A stretch of DNA of 64,000 nt from Pseudobutyrivibrio xylanivorans DSM 14809 (GTDB lineage: Bacteria > Bacillota > Clostridia > Lachnospirales > Lachnospiraceae). Both the position numbers and the translations under genes were made by a program. The stretch is taken from assembly GCF_900141825.1 (NCBI RefSeq), contig NZ_FQYQ01000002.1, positions 1 through 64,000 of the forward strand, in the 5' to 3' direction. Positions 24,615 through 33,240 of the stretch are shown here, one piece after another. Positions within the stretch are counted from its first letter, which is position 1. Each line of letters begins with the position of its first letter. The notes under the pieces are model-generated. The model ran no database searches, was not told where the DNA came from, and worked only from the letters and a program-made list of their open reading frames with translations.

Positions 24615-25904
24615 ATGAACAAAAATGATTTTGCTATTACACCACCAATGGGATGGAACAGCTACGACTACTATGATACTACTGTAAACGAAGAACAGGT
24701 GAAGGCTAATGCCGACTACATGGCAAAGCATTTAAAGAAGTTTGGCTATGAGTATATTGTAGTTGATATTGAGTGGTATTCGAATGATGCCGGTACCAAA
24801 AGATACGAGCATCAGTATATTCCATTTGGCGATGATGAGATGGATGAGTATGGCAGATTTATTCCTAGCCCTTCAAGATTCCCATCATCAAAGAACGGTG
24901 CAGGTTTTAAGCCATTGGCGGACTACTGTCACAACCTTGGATTGAAGTTTGGAATTCACATCATGCGTGGTATTCCTCGTGCAGCAGCAGAGCGTCATCT
25001 TCCTGTTTTTGGAACAAATGTAACAGCAGCTGACATTGCAGACCCAGGTAGCATCTGTGGATGGAATCCAGATATGTATGGCGTGAGAAATGTTATCGAA
25101 GGTCAGGCATACTATGATTCACTTATCCAGATGTATGCAGATTGGGGCGTAGATTTTATCAAGTGCGATGACATCTGCGATTCATGGATGTACAGGGATG
25201 AGCACTTCAGTGGATGGCATGAGACAAGAATGCTTCATGAGGCTATCATGAAGACTGGTAGAAACATCGTCTTAAGTCTTTCTCCAGGACCAGCTCACAT
25301 CGATAAGGCATTCCATTATTGTGACAATGCTAATATGTGGCGTATTACTGACGATTTCTGGGATAAGTGGGAGCTTCTTAAGAACATGTTTTGGCGCTGT
25401 GAAATGTGGCAGGATCATGTGAAGGCTGGTTGTTTTCCAGACTGCGATATGCTTCCAGTAGGTACTGTAGGTGCAGGCTTTGGTGAAGAAAGATTATCAA
25501 ACTTCAACTATGACGAGCTTATGACTATGATGACTCTTTGGTGTATGTTCCGTTCACCTCTTATGATTGGTGGAGAGCTTACCAAGATGACAGATGGAGA
25601 TTTGTCAGTGCTTATCAACGAAGATTTACTGGAGCTTATGAAGGATGGCTGGAAGGCAGCTCAGGTATATCGCGATGACAGATATGCTATCTGGAAATCT
25701 CAGAATAAAGCTCTTGAGAAAACCGTATTTGCGGTATTTAATCTATCTGATGAGTACAAAGAGTTTGAGATTGATCTGAATACTATTTTTGACGACAGCA
25801 AAGAGATTTATCACTTTAAGGAGATTTGGTCCAAGTCTTATGTAGAATCAGGACAAATCTTAAAGCTTACAATACCACCACATGGCGTAAAGGCATTTAA
25901 ATAA
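24615..25904 (+). CDS. GH27 family glycosidase (alpha-galactosidase-like)
   Basis: 429 residues, no signal peptide, so cytoplasmic. It opens with the GH27 hallmark TPPMGWNSYDYY, has the nucleophile Asp185 in FIKCDDICDS, and TDDFWDKW in the acid/base region; the C-terminal Greek-key domain starts near 350. The frame opens 18 nt earlier at TTG, but AAGGAG at 24600-24605 points to the ATG at 24615. GH27 includes alpha-galactosidases, alpha-N-acetylgalactosaminidases and beta-L-arabinopyranosidases; the DDFW variant of the usual DDSW leaves specificity open. It is 1 nt from the following kinase gene, suggesting breakdown and phosphorylation of the released sugar in sequence. Confidence 0.88.
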   Translation: MNKNDFAITPPMGWNSYDYYDTTVNEEQVKANADYMAKHLKKFGYEYIVVDIEWYSNDAGTKRYEHQYIPFGDDEMDEYGRFIPSPSRFPSSKNGAGFKPLADYCHNLGLKFGIHIMRGIPRAAAERHLPVFGTNVTAADIADPGSICGWNPDMYGVRNVIEGQAYYDSLIQMYADWGVDFIKCDDICDSWMYRDEHFSGWHETRMLHEAIMKTGRNIVLSLSPGPAHIDKAFHYCDNANMWRITDDFWDKWELLKNMFWRCEMWQDHVKAGCFPDCDMLPVGTVGAGFGEERLSNFNYDELMTMMTLWCMFRSPLMIGGELTKMTDGDLSVLINEDLLELMKDGWKAAQVYRDDRYAIWKSQNKALEKTVFAVFNLSDEYKEFEIDLNTIFDDSKEIYHFKEIWSKSYVESGQILKLTIPPHGVKAFK

Positions 25905-25905
25905 G

Positions 25906-26661
25906 ATGATTGACTATAACGTAAATATAAATGGACTTGATGTAAAAGCAAATTACAGTGAAGATGCTGTAAATAATATTTTTATTCCTCTTCTAAAAAA
26001 GCTAACAGAGTTGCAGCAGGCTAAGGGAAGAAGGATTCTTGTGATGCTTGCAGCTCCTCCGGGGGCTGGGAAGAGCACACTGGTAAGCTTCCTTGAAAAG
26101 CTTTCAAAGGAGACAGAGGGTGTAGCAGAAATCCAGACCATTGGAATGGATGGATTTCATCGGAGACAGGAATATCTCACCAGTCATACCACAGTAAGGG
26201 ATGGTCAGGTAATCCCTATGGTAAAGGTTAAGGGTGCACCAGAGACCTTTGATCTAGAGCTTTTCAAAGAGCGCATCAAAAAGTGCCTCAGTGAAAAGGA
26301 ATGTGGCTGGCCTGTATATGACAGAACACTTCACAATCCAGTAGATAACGTAATTACGATAACAAAGGACATCGTTATCCTAGAGGGAAATTATCTTCTA
26401 TTAAATGAGTCAGGCTGGGATGAGCTTAAAGCATTTGCAGATTACACCATCTCTGTGACAGCAGATGAAAAGACGCTAAGAGACCGTCTTATCGCAAGAA
26501 AGGCTCTCAGTGGAAATTCCCTGGAGGATGCCACAGCCTTTGTAGATTACAGCGATATGGTAAATGTAAAGACCTGCCTGACCAAATCAGCAAAAGCAGA
26601 TTTAATCCTGCAGGTCTTAGGTACATCTGATGGCAGATGCGATTATGAAGTTTTGAGCTAG
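25906..26661 (+). CDS. P-loop sugar/nucleoside kinase of the uridine kinase-like family
   Basis: 251 residues. Walker A is AAPPGAGKST (residues 47-56), followed by the acidic substrate segment GMDGFHRRQEYL and a VILEGNYLLL strand, as in the PRK/uridine kinase/pantothenate kinase superfamily. These small members are often annotated as nucleoside/nucleotide kinase or fructokinase-like; the substrate is unproven. Its start is 2 nt after the GH27 stop, so co-translation is likely and a sugar substrate plausible. It converges tail to tail with the EamA gene without a gap. Confidence 0.8.
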   Translation: MIDYNVNINGLDVKANYSEDAVNNIFIPLLKKLTELQQAKGRRILVMLAAPPGAGKSTLVSFLEKLSKETEGVAEIQTIGMDGFHRRQEYLTSHTTVRDGQVIPMVKVKGAPETFDLELFKERIKKCLSEKECGWPVYDRTLHNPVDNVITITKDIVILEGNYLLLNESGWDELKAFADYTISVTADEKTLRDRLIARKALSGNSLEDATAFVDYSDMVNVKTCLTKSAKADLILQVLGTSDGRCDYEVLS

Positions 26662-27525
26662 TTAATCCAGCTTTCTATTTCTATTCCATCTGATGATGGC
26701 CACACAGATAATGATTGCATAGCCAATGATGCTAAGTACTTCTGGTACTTCCCCAAGGAATATAATTCCAAGAAGGGCTGCGAAAATAACCTGTGTATAG
26801 TCGAATACAGAGATTTCCTTTGCAGGAGCGTATTTATAGGCATTTGTAATGGAGAACTGTCCAAGGGATGCAGATACTCCGGCAAGAATCAGGAAAAGAA
26901 GCTGCTTTGCACTCATAGGTGTGTAGTAAAAAATTAAATATGGAAGAGTGACAATACATGAAAAAAGGGAGAAGCAGAAGACGATTATTGGAGTCTTCAC
27001 TCCCTTTTTTCCTACCTTTCTTACGAAAACGTAGGCTGTTCCTGCGCCGAATCCTCCAAGGAGACCGATAAGAGCTGGGAACACTGCTGTGAAAGAGCCT
27101 GTTGGTCGGATAATAAACAAAGCGCCTATGAAAGCAATTATTGTGGTCAGTATATCAAAGCGGTTTGGCACTTCTTTGAGAATAATGATTGATAAAAGGA
27201 TTGCAAAAAATGGTGAGAGCTTGTTAAGCATATTTGCATCAGCAATGCCAAGTCGGTCGATAGCATAGAAATTGGAAATAAGACCGATTGTGCCAAAGAG
27301 GCAGCGCATAAATACATCAAGCCTGTTGCCTTTTCCGATAACAAATTTTTCTTTTGAGCGCAGGATTACACTTCCTGCTACAACAAGAGCTACAGAATTT
27401 CTAAAAAATGCCTTTTGCATGGTAGGCAAATCTCCAGAAAGTCTGACAAAGAAAGTCATAAGGGAAAATCCAAAAGCTGCTAATAGAATAAAGATAATTC
27501 CCTTGATATTGTTTGAAGTCTTCAT
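26662..27525 (-). CDS. EamA/DMT-family exporter
   Basis: 287 residues with ten predicted membrane helices in two homologous halves, the DMT/EamA architecture: FILLAAFGFSLMTFFVRLSG and LFFLRNSVALV-type N half, then ISVFDYTQVIFAALLGIIFLGEVP near the end, a strong family signature. Basic C-terminus (RWNRNRK). Probably exports a small metabolite or amino acid; the substrate cannot be told. Minus strand, converging on the kinase gene. Confidence 0.9.
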   Translation of the reverse strand: MKTSNNIKGIIFILLAAFGFSLMTFFVRLSGDLPTMQKAFFRNSVALVVAGSVILRSKEKFVIGKGNRLDVFMRCLFGTIGLISNFYAIDRLGIADANMLNKLSPFFAILLSIIILKEVPNRFDILTTIIAFIGALFIIRPTGSFTAVFPALIGLLGGFGAGTAYVFVRKVGKKGVKTPIIVFCFSLFSCIVTLPYLIFYYTPMSAKQLLFLILAGVSASLGQFSITNAYKYAPAKEISVFDYTQVIFAALLGIIFLGEVPEVLSIIGYAIIICVAIIRWNRNRKLD

Positions 27526-27623
27526 ATAATATATCCTATACCTTTCAATAAGATCTAAGTATCGTTAAAATAAAAATATAAAAACGATTTTAGCACTCTA
27601 AAATAAAAAAAGGAACAATGTTT

Positions 27624-28442
27624 ATGGAAGTAATTAGAATTGATGATATAAATGATGAACGTGTAGAGCTGTTTACCAAATATAATGAGGCGCAGCTCTA
27701 TCATTATTTTGAACCTAATGGTGGAGTGTTTATAGCAGAGACACCAGAGGTAATAAAGAGAGCTTTAAACAGAGGTGCAGAGGCTTTAGCATTTCTTGTG
27801 GAAGAAAAAGCCTTTGAAACTGAAGTTGTGCGTCAACTTTTTGAAAATATTGACGATAGCGTGAAAGTTTTTGTGGCGCCTTTAAATGTGATTAACAATA
27901 TCACTGGATTCAATCTAACAAGAGGAGTGTTGGCTGCATGTAGAAGGCCTGCACTTCCAGAACCTGCAGAACTTTTAGCACAGACAAAAAGAGTAGCAAT
28001 ACTTGAAGATGTAATGAACCCTACAAACGTGGGAGCTATATTTAGAAGTGCTGCAGCCCTGGGAGTGGAAGCTGTATTTCTCACTCATCCAAGCGCAGAT
28101 CCTTTCTACAGGAGAGCAGCCAGAGTATCTATGGGAACGGTATTTCAGGTTCCATGGACTTACTTCGTAAAGGATTCAGATTATATGGAGACTTTACAAC
28201 AGGCCGGATTTAAGGTAGTGTCTATGGCATTAAAAGAAAATGCTATTCCACTTTCCACACCTGAATTAAAAAATCAGGATAAGCTAGCCATAGTATTTGG
28301 CACAGAAAGTACAGGAATCAAAGACGACACAATTTCGAAATCAGATTATGTTACAATCATTCCTATGTACAATGAAGTGGATTCTCTTAATGTAGCGGCT
28401 GCCAGCGCAGTTACATTCTGGGAACTTTGCAGCAAGAAATAA
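27624..28442 (+). CDS. SpoU/TrmH-family RNA 2'-O-methyltransferase
   Basis: 272 residues from the ATG at 27624 (AAGGA 9 nt upstream; another ATG two codons earlier is too close to it). The N-terminal part is an L30e-like RNA-binding domain; the C-terminal SPOUT knot has motif 1 NPTNVGAIFRSAAALGV, motif 2 LAIVFGTESTGI and motif 3 IIPMYNEVDSLNVAAASAV. It should methylate the 2'-OH of a tRNA or rRNA ribose with SAM. The following gene starts 22 nt downstream. Confidence 0.93.
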   Translation: MEVIRIDDINDERVELFTKYNEAQLYHYFEPNGGVFIAETPEVIKRALNRGAEALAFLVEEKAFETEVVRQLFENIDDSVKVFVAPLNVINNITGFNLTRGVLAACRRPALPEPAELLAQTKRVAILEDVMNPTNVGAIFRSAAALGVEAVFLTHPSADPFYRRAARVSMGTVFQVPWTYFVKDSDYMETLQQAGFKVVSMALKENAIPLSTPELKNQDKLAIVFGTESTGIKDDTISKSDYVTIIPMYNEVDSLNVAAASAVTFWELCSKK

Positions 28443-28464
28443 TAGATTAAAACGAGGTATATAA

Positions 28465-30927
28465 ATGACATATTTCACCTGCTTTTTCTTAGATAAAGAA
28501 AAGGATATTATTGTAAATCTTTATAAGGATTTGGATAGAATGCTCTATATCCTTAAGACGCCTAATCATGGAACGGGGAATCTGATTAGAAATATTGCAA
28601 AGACTTGTCATTTGGAGCTTACCAAGGATGAGAATGAAATGCTCGTCATCAAGGGAGAGATTCCTTGCTTTATTGATGGTAATAATAAGGAAAGCTATAT
28701 CTTTAGTCTTAATGATATGGAGATTGCCAGCATTAGCCCTGACGGAACAGTTGATGTTAAGGCGACCATTCCTGCAATTGCAAAGACTCTTATGAGCCAG
28801 ACTAAGGATTTTGATTTACCAGTTGGTAAGACTATTTTCAAAACCTTTATTAGAAGAGAATACAAATTCAGAGCAGATTTACATACTCATATGAACGGAA
28901 ATCTTACGGGAGATGTATTGATTGCTCTTGGTATATCGCATCAGATTAGATACCCACTTTACTATGTTAAGAAGCTGGATTTAAAGCTTACTGATGCACA
29001 GTGGACAAAAGCGTTGGAACAGCGTGAGAAGGTAGCCAGACAGTTTGTATCATCAGGTCTACAGGGAAAGTACCTTGATAGAAGAATTGATGATAATACA
29101 TTTATAAATTTTGCAGATCTTATTCTTAATAATCTGGATAATGCAGAGGATAATATTGTAAAGATTCGTGGCTCTTTGGCTGTTATAAAAGACGGTCAGG
29201 CCGTATTTACGAATTTGGAAAAGGTATACCTTTATCGTTATGTCTTCTGTAAGGGTGTGGAGCATGAGGATAAGATTAGCATTTCTAATAAGGTGGAGAT
29301 GATTCCTGACGAGGATGTTAAGAATACACTTCAGCAGATGCTTCGTGATAAGGAAAATCCAGTGTATAGCACCAACACTATTTTCCAGGATAAGCTTTTA
29401 TGGATCGCAAGAGGCTATAAGAAGCAGGGAACATATTATGCAGAGATAAGTGATACCACTTTGGTAAAAAAATACGAATCTATTGAAATGCTTAGACAGG
29501 TGCATGCTGTTATGCCAAGCATCTATCAGGAGACTGGCGTAATGATCCGTTTCCTTGCAGCTATGAGACGAATTCCGCTTACCATTATCAAGGATGCAGT
29601 CACACCTGAAAACTATCTCGAGCAGAACCTTGAGGTACTTAAGGCTACAGCTCTTGACCCATACGTGGCAGGATGCGATTTCGTAGGTGAGGAGATAAAT
29701 GATATTATCGAGTTGAAGCCTGCATTTAAAGAGATTGTAAAGATTGCGGCAAATGATCCAAGCTTTGTCATTCGTGTTCACGCAGGTGAAAACGACAGCC
29801 AGAAGGATAACATTGCCCATTCAATTGCATGCGTAAAGGAGTCTTTGGCTAAGGGACAGCCTATGCCAAAGATGAGATTAGGTCATGGACTTTATACTTA
29901 TAGCTTGAATAGTAAGAAGGGAAAAGAGGCATTAAAGGAGCTTAAGGAGAACAATGTAGTACTTGAATTTCAGATTACAAGTAACGTCAGATTGAACAAT
30001 CTTAACTCTCTTGATAAGCATCCATTGAAGCAGTACCTGAAGCAAGGCATTCGATGTGTTCAGGGTACAGATGGTGCCGCACTTTATGGAACAGATGCAA
30101 TAGAAGAAGAGCTTTCTCTTGAGAAGATGCTTGGTCTTTCTGATGCAGAGCTTAAGCTGATGAGAGAAGCTGAGGCTACTATCATAGAAGAGGGCCAGAA
30201 GGCATACTCTGATAAGAAGGCAGCCTTTGCCAAGCTGATTGGAGACAGAGATTTAGAGGATGTACTTTTAGAAAAGATGCAGACTGTAAAGATTGCGGGA
30301 AAGAAGACTAAAGGCGAAGTACTGCTGGATGCAAATGCAGAATTAAAGGAGCAGATTTCCGAGATTACATGGGACAGATTCCCTGTAGTACTTTTGGGAG
30401 GAAGCTTTAATACAGAAAGTCGTTCTACAAAGCTTAGTAAAAATGCTACTAAGCAGATTGATGAGCTGATGGAATTATTAAGTCCTGATGAGGTGTGCTT
30501 CGTCATTGGACATAAGCTTTCTGGTTATGAAAAGTATCTTCTGGATCATAATGATAAGGGCTTTAGGATTTATTCCTTTGTACCAGCTGTTATTACTAAA
30601 CGAGAGGCAGACAAAATAAAAAAATCAGGGGTAAAGGTAAGAGTATCTACTGAGTCTCAGGGCATGGGGATATATAAAAGCTTTAACTACGAGATTTTTG
30701 AGCGCCGTCCATCTATCGTAGTAGCCTTCGATGGCAACAGTGCAGCCACTAACCTTATCCAGGAGGCAAAGAATGGTAAAGGTAAATCAGCCATCTTTGT
30801 CTGGGCAAATTCAAAGAATCTTATGCAGAAGGCAAAGTCACTTCATGGATATGTATATTCTTTTGATAGTGATAATAAGCTGGTCGATACTATTAAAGAA
30901 CTTCAAAGTACCATTGAGCAGAAATAA
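28465..30927 (+). CDS. Adenosine deaminase-like protein with C-terminal Rossmann/SLOG-like domain
   Basis: 820 residues. Residues about 130-560 are an adenosine deaminase-type amidohydrolase with all zinc and catalytic residues: H140 and H142 in ADLHTHMNG, H439 and E442 in VHAGEND, H474 in LGHGL, and D536 in GTDGAALYG. The deaminase is interrupted by inserts and preceded by about 130 unknown residues. Residues 638-820 form a separate alpha/beta domain (FPVVLLGGSF, VCFVIGHKLSGYEKYLL, SIVVAFDGNSAATNLI) that resembles the SLOG/LOG nucleotide-binding fold. Typical bacterial adenosine deaminases are about 340 residues. The domain pairing suggests a nucleotide-sensing or nucleotide-processing enzyme rather than plain purine salvage. 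SLOG assignment is by eye. Confidence 0.75.
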   Translation: MTYFTCFFLDKEKDIIVNLYKDLDRMLYILKTPNHGTGNLIRNIAKTCHLELTKDENEMLVIKGEIPCFIDGNNKESYIFSLNDMEIASISPDGTVDVKATIPAIAKTLMSQTKDFDLPVGKTIFKTFIRREYKFRADLHTHMNGNLTGDVLIALGISHQIRYPLYYVKKLDLKLTDAQWTKALEQREKVARQFVSSGLQGKYLDRRIDDNTFINFADLILNNLDNAEDNIVKIRGSLAVIKDGQAVFTNLEKVYLYRYVFCKGVEHEDKISISNKVEMIPDEDVKNTLQQMLRDKENPVYSTNTIFQDKLLWIARGYKKQGTYYAEISDTTLVKKYESIEMLRQVHAVMPSIYQETGVMIRFLAAMRRIPLTIIKDAVTPENYLEQNLEVLKATALDPYVAGCDFVGEEINDIIELKPAFKEIVKIAANDPSFVIRVHAGENDSQKDNIAHSIACVKESLAKGQPMPKMRLGHGLYTYSLNSKKGKEALKELKENNVVLEFQITSNVRLNNLNSLDKHPLKQYLKQGIRCVQGTDGAALYGTDAIEEELSLEKMLGLSDAELKLMREAEATIIEEGQKAYSDKKAAFAKLIGDRDLEDVLLEKMQTVKIAGKKTKGEVLLDANAELKEQISEITWDRFPVVLLGGSFNTESRSTKLSKNATKQIDELMELLSPDEVCFVIGHKLSGYEKYLLDHNDKGFRIYSFVPAVITKREADKIKKSGVKVRVSTESQGMGIYKSFNYEIFERRPSIVVAFDGNSAATNLIQEAKNGKGKSAIFVWANSKNLMQKAKSLHGYVYSFDSDNKLVDTIKELQSTIEQK

Positions 30928-31050
30928 ACTATCAGAATATTCTGTGAATATATCGAAAAAAGTGTGAAAAAAATAAATCGAACCTCAATTAGTTGTAGAA
31001 TACTTAATGACGTAATGTGTCCACTAATTACTATTGGGGGGTAGATAAAT

Positions 31051-33090
31051 ATGGCTAAGAAGGCAAAAAAGACGAAACGAGTTAAGAAGAGTATCGGTGC
31101 TTCATTAATGATTCGTTTAGTACCTATTATTTTGATAGGTACTGTAGGTATCATTCTGTTTATTTCTTTTAATGCACGAAGTATTATTACCGAAATTGCA
31201 ATGATGGATTTGCAGGCAGAGAGTAATGATAATGCACAGACACTTGGCAGTGGCTTTAAGATGTTGACTGCAAAATTTGGTGAGTATTGTGACACTATGG
31301 AACAGCTTCCTATGGAAGACCATAATACATATTTAAAGTACTGTGAACCATCAGTTAACTATCAGCCTGTTCCAAACTCTGGTATTTATGTTGGATTCTC
31401 GGATAACTCATATTTCTTTGCAAATGGAACTATACAGGATGCTTCATGGAAGCCAACTGAACGCGGTTGGTATGCTTTGGGAAAAGATAATCAGACATTC
31501 GTAGCCACAGAGCCTTATATTGATTCAGGTTCAGGTGAAATGTGCGTTACATATGTTAGAGCAGTTGATTTCTATAATGGTGAATTTGGTGTTGCTGGAG
31601 TTGATGTTTTCTTAACACAGCTTCAAGATGAAGTCTCTCAGCTTACTCCTATGAAAACTGGTGGCTCAGTTGTTCTTGATAAAGAATATATTGTTTCTTA
31701 TTTCGAAACAGATAAGAATGGTATGAAAATAGAAGAGTCTGGAAGCCAGTTCTTAATAGATTGTAAGAATTATATAGATAGTGGTTCTACAGAGGTTATT
31801 AAGATTAATCAGCCAACAACAGGAATTGATTATTATGTAAGTGCTGCAGCAATTCCTGGTACACCATGGACACTAATTTCTTCTGTTTCAGTGGATGATG
31901 TAATGAAGGAAGCAAATAGCTTTATGAGAATTTCGTTGTTTGTAATGGTATTGCTTATACTCCTTATAGTAATCGTAATTCAACTTACAGTTAGCCGAAT
32001 AATTACTAAGCCTGTAAATAGCCTTTCAGATAGTATTTTAAAGATTTCAGATGGTGATTTTACTGCAAAAATGCCAAGGGATAGAGGCGATGAAATTGGT
32101 CTTATCAGTAATGAGATGACTCGTTTCGTTCAAATAATGAACGGAGCCATTAGTTCAATTCAAGGTAAGGCTGAGCAGCTTCAGGAGGATTCGGAAACCT
32201 CTAAGAGTGCATCTGGAAAGATGAGTTCAGAGGCATCGGATCAGTCTACATCTATGGGGCAGATTCAGGAGACCATGGATGACATAACAAATGCAGTTGG
32301 TGAACTTGCTGAAAACGCAACAAGTCTTGCTCAGGCAGTTTCTGATTTGACTGATAATGGTAATTCAACCAATACAGTAATGCTTGATTTAGTTGAACAG
32401 GCAAAGATTGGACAGGAAGATATGTCAGCCGTTCAGAAAAACATGGGACGTATTACTGAATCCATGGGTGAGATGAATGAGGTTGTTACAACTGTTGGTG
32501 AGTCTGCAAAGCAGATTACAGATATTGTACAGATGATTGATTCTATCGCTGAACAGACAAATCTTCTTTCACTTAATGCTTCAATTGAAGCTGCTCGTGC
32601 CGGTGAGGCTGGTAAGGGCTTTGCAGTTGTTGCTGATGAAATTGGAAAGCTTGCTCAGAATTCGCAGGATGCTGCTAAGGAAATTGGAGATATTATTAAG
32701 CAGATTACAGGACTTATATCAGATCTTGCTGATAAATCTCAGCGAAATACAGATTCAATTAATGAAAGTGGCGAAGCTGTAGAAAAGGCGGGAACAAGTT
32801 TTAATAAGATTTATGATGATTTGAATCAGGCAGCTGAAACTATGGCGCAAATGATTAATATGATGGGTGAGGTAAATGATATTGCTTCATCTGTTGCAGC
32901 TATTTCAGAAGAGCAGTCAGCTAGTTCAGAAGAAATTTCAGCTACAATTACTGCCTTAGCTGAAAGTGCAAATCAGATTGCATCAGAAAGCCAAGGTGTA
33001 GAGAATGTTGCTAATTCTGTTTCAGATTCTGCACTTGCAATTAATGATGAACTTGCCAAGTTTAAAATTGAGGCAGATTTAACAGAGTAA
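31051..33090 (+). CDS. Methyl-accepting chemotaxis protein
   Basis: 679 residues; GGGGGG precedes the ATG. Basic N-terminus, TM1 near 18-37, a dCache-like extracellular sensor (about 38-285, with WKPTERGWY and [20 protein letters not shown]), TM2 near 293-313, HAMP ([19 protein letters not shown]), and a cytoplasmic coiled coil with the invariant hairpin [20 protein letters not shown] near 505. dCache chemoreceptors sense small ligands such as amino acids or organic acids. No chemotaxis or flagellar genes are adjacent. Confidence 0.95.
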   Translation: MAKKAKKTKRVKKSIGASLMIRLVPIILIGTVGIILFISFNARSIITEIAMMDLQAESNDNAQTLGSGFKMLTAKFGEYCDTMEQLPMEDHNTYLKYCEPSVNYQPVPNSGIYVGFSDNSYFFANGTIQDASWKPTERGWYALGKDNQTFVATEPYIDSGSGEMCVTYVRAVDFYNGEFGVAGVDVFLTQLQDEVSQLTPMKTGGSVVLDKEYIVSYFETDKNGMKIEESGSQFLIDCKNYIDSGSTEVIKINQPTTGIDYYVSAAAIPGTPWTLISSVSVDDVMKEANSFMRISLFVMVLLILLIVIVIQLTVSRIITKPVNSLSDSILKISDGDFTAKMPRDRGDEIGLISNEMTRFVQIMNGAISSIQGKAEQLQEDSETSKSASGKMSSEASDQSTSMGQIQETMDDITNAVGELAENATSLAQAVSDLTDNGNSTNTVMLDLVEQAKIGQEDMSAVQKNMGRITESMGEMNEVVTTVGESAKQITDIVQMIDSIAEQTNLLSLNASIEAARAGEAGKGFAVVADEIGKLAQNSQDAAKEIGDIIKQITGLISDLADKSQRNTDSINESGEAVEKAGTSFNKIYDDLNQAAETMAQMINMMGEVNDIASSVAAISEEQSASSEEISATITALAESANQIASESQGVENVANSVSDSALAINDELAKFKIEADLTE

Positions 33091-33124
33091 CTCGATTGTA
33101 AATAGAATAAAAAAAGCCTATTAA

Positions 33125-33164
33125 GAGGTGATGGATTTGACATTCCATCACCTCCTATTTTTTT
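33125..33164 (+). terminator. Intrinsic terminator after the chemoreceptor
   Basis: Perfect stem GAGGTGATGG/CCATCACCTC with a 10-nt loop, then a T-rich tail with T7. Confidence 0.9.
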
Positions 33165-33182
33165 ATAATTAGAATAAATTGA

Positions 33183-33216
33183 TTGATTATAATAATCGGT
33201 GTGCTATACTAGTATA
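33183..33216 (+). promoter_or_regulatory. GH115 promoter with palindrome over the -10
   Basis: TTGATT (33183-33188), 16 bp, TATACT (33205-33210), 30 nt before the start codon. The -10 is the left half of a perfect 12-bp palindrome TATACTAGTATA (33205-33216), a good candidate repressor site controlling the xylan-side-chain gene. Confidence 0.55.
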
Positions 33217-33240
33217 CAAGTTGAAAATGGGAGAGACATC

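Noticed and set aside
29398-29820. 140-codon open frame on the minus strand inside the adenosine deaminase-like gene
   Set aside because: It is antisense to conserved catalytic sequence, has no ribosome site and no recognisable protein; shadow of the coding strand. The same holds for antisense frames at 12256-12675, 11250-11630, 38246-38710, 30084-30506 and 59121-59504.
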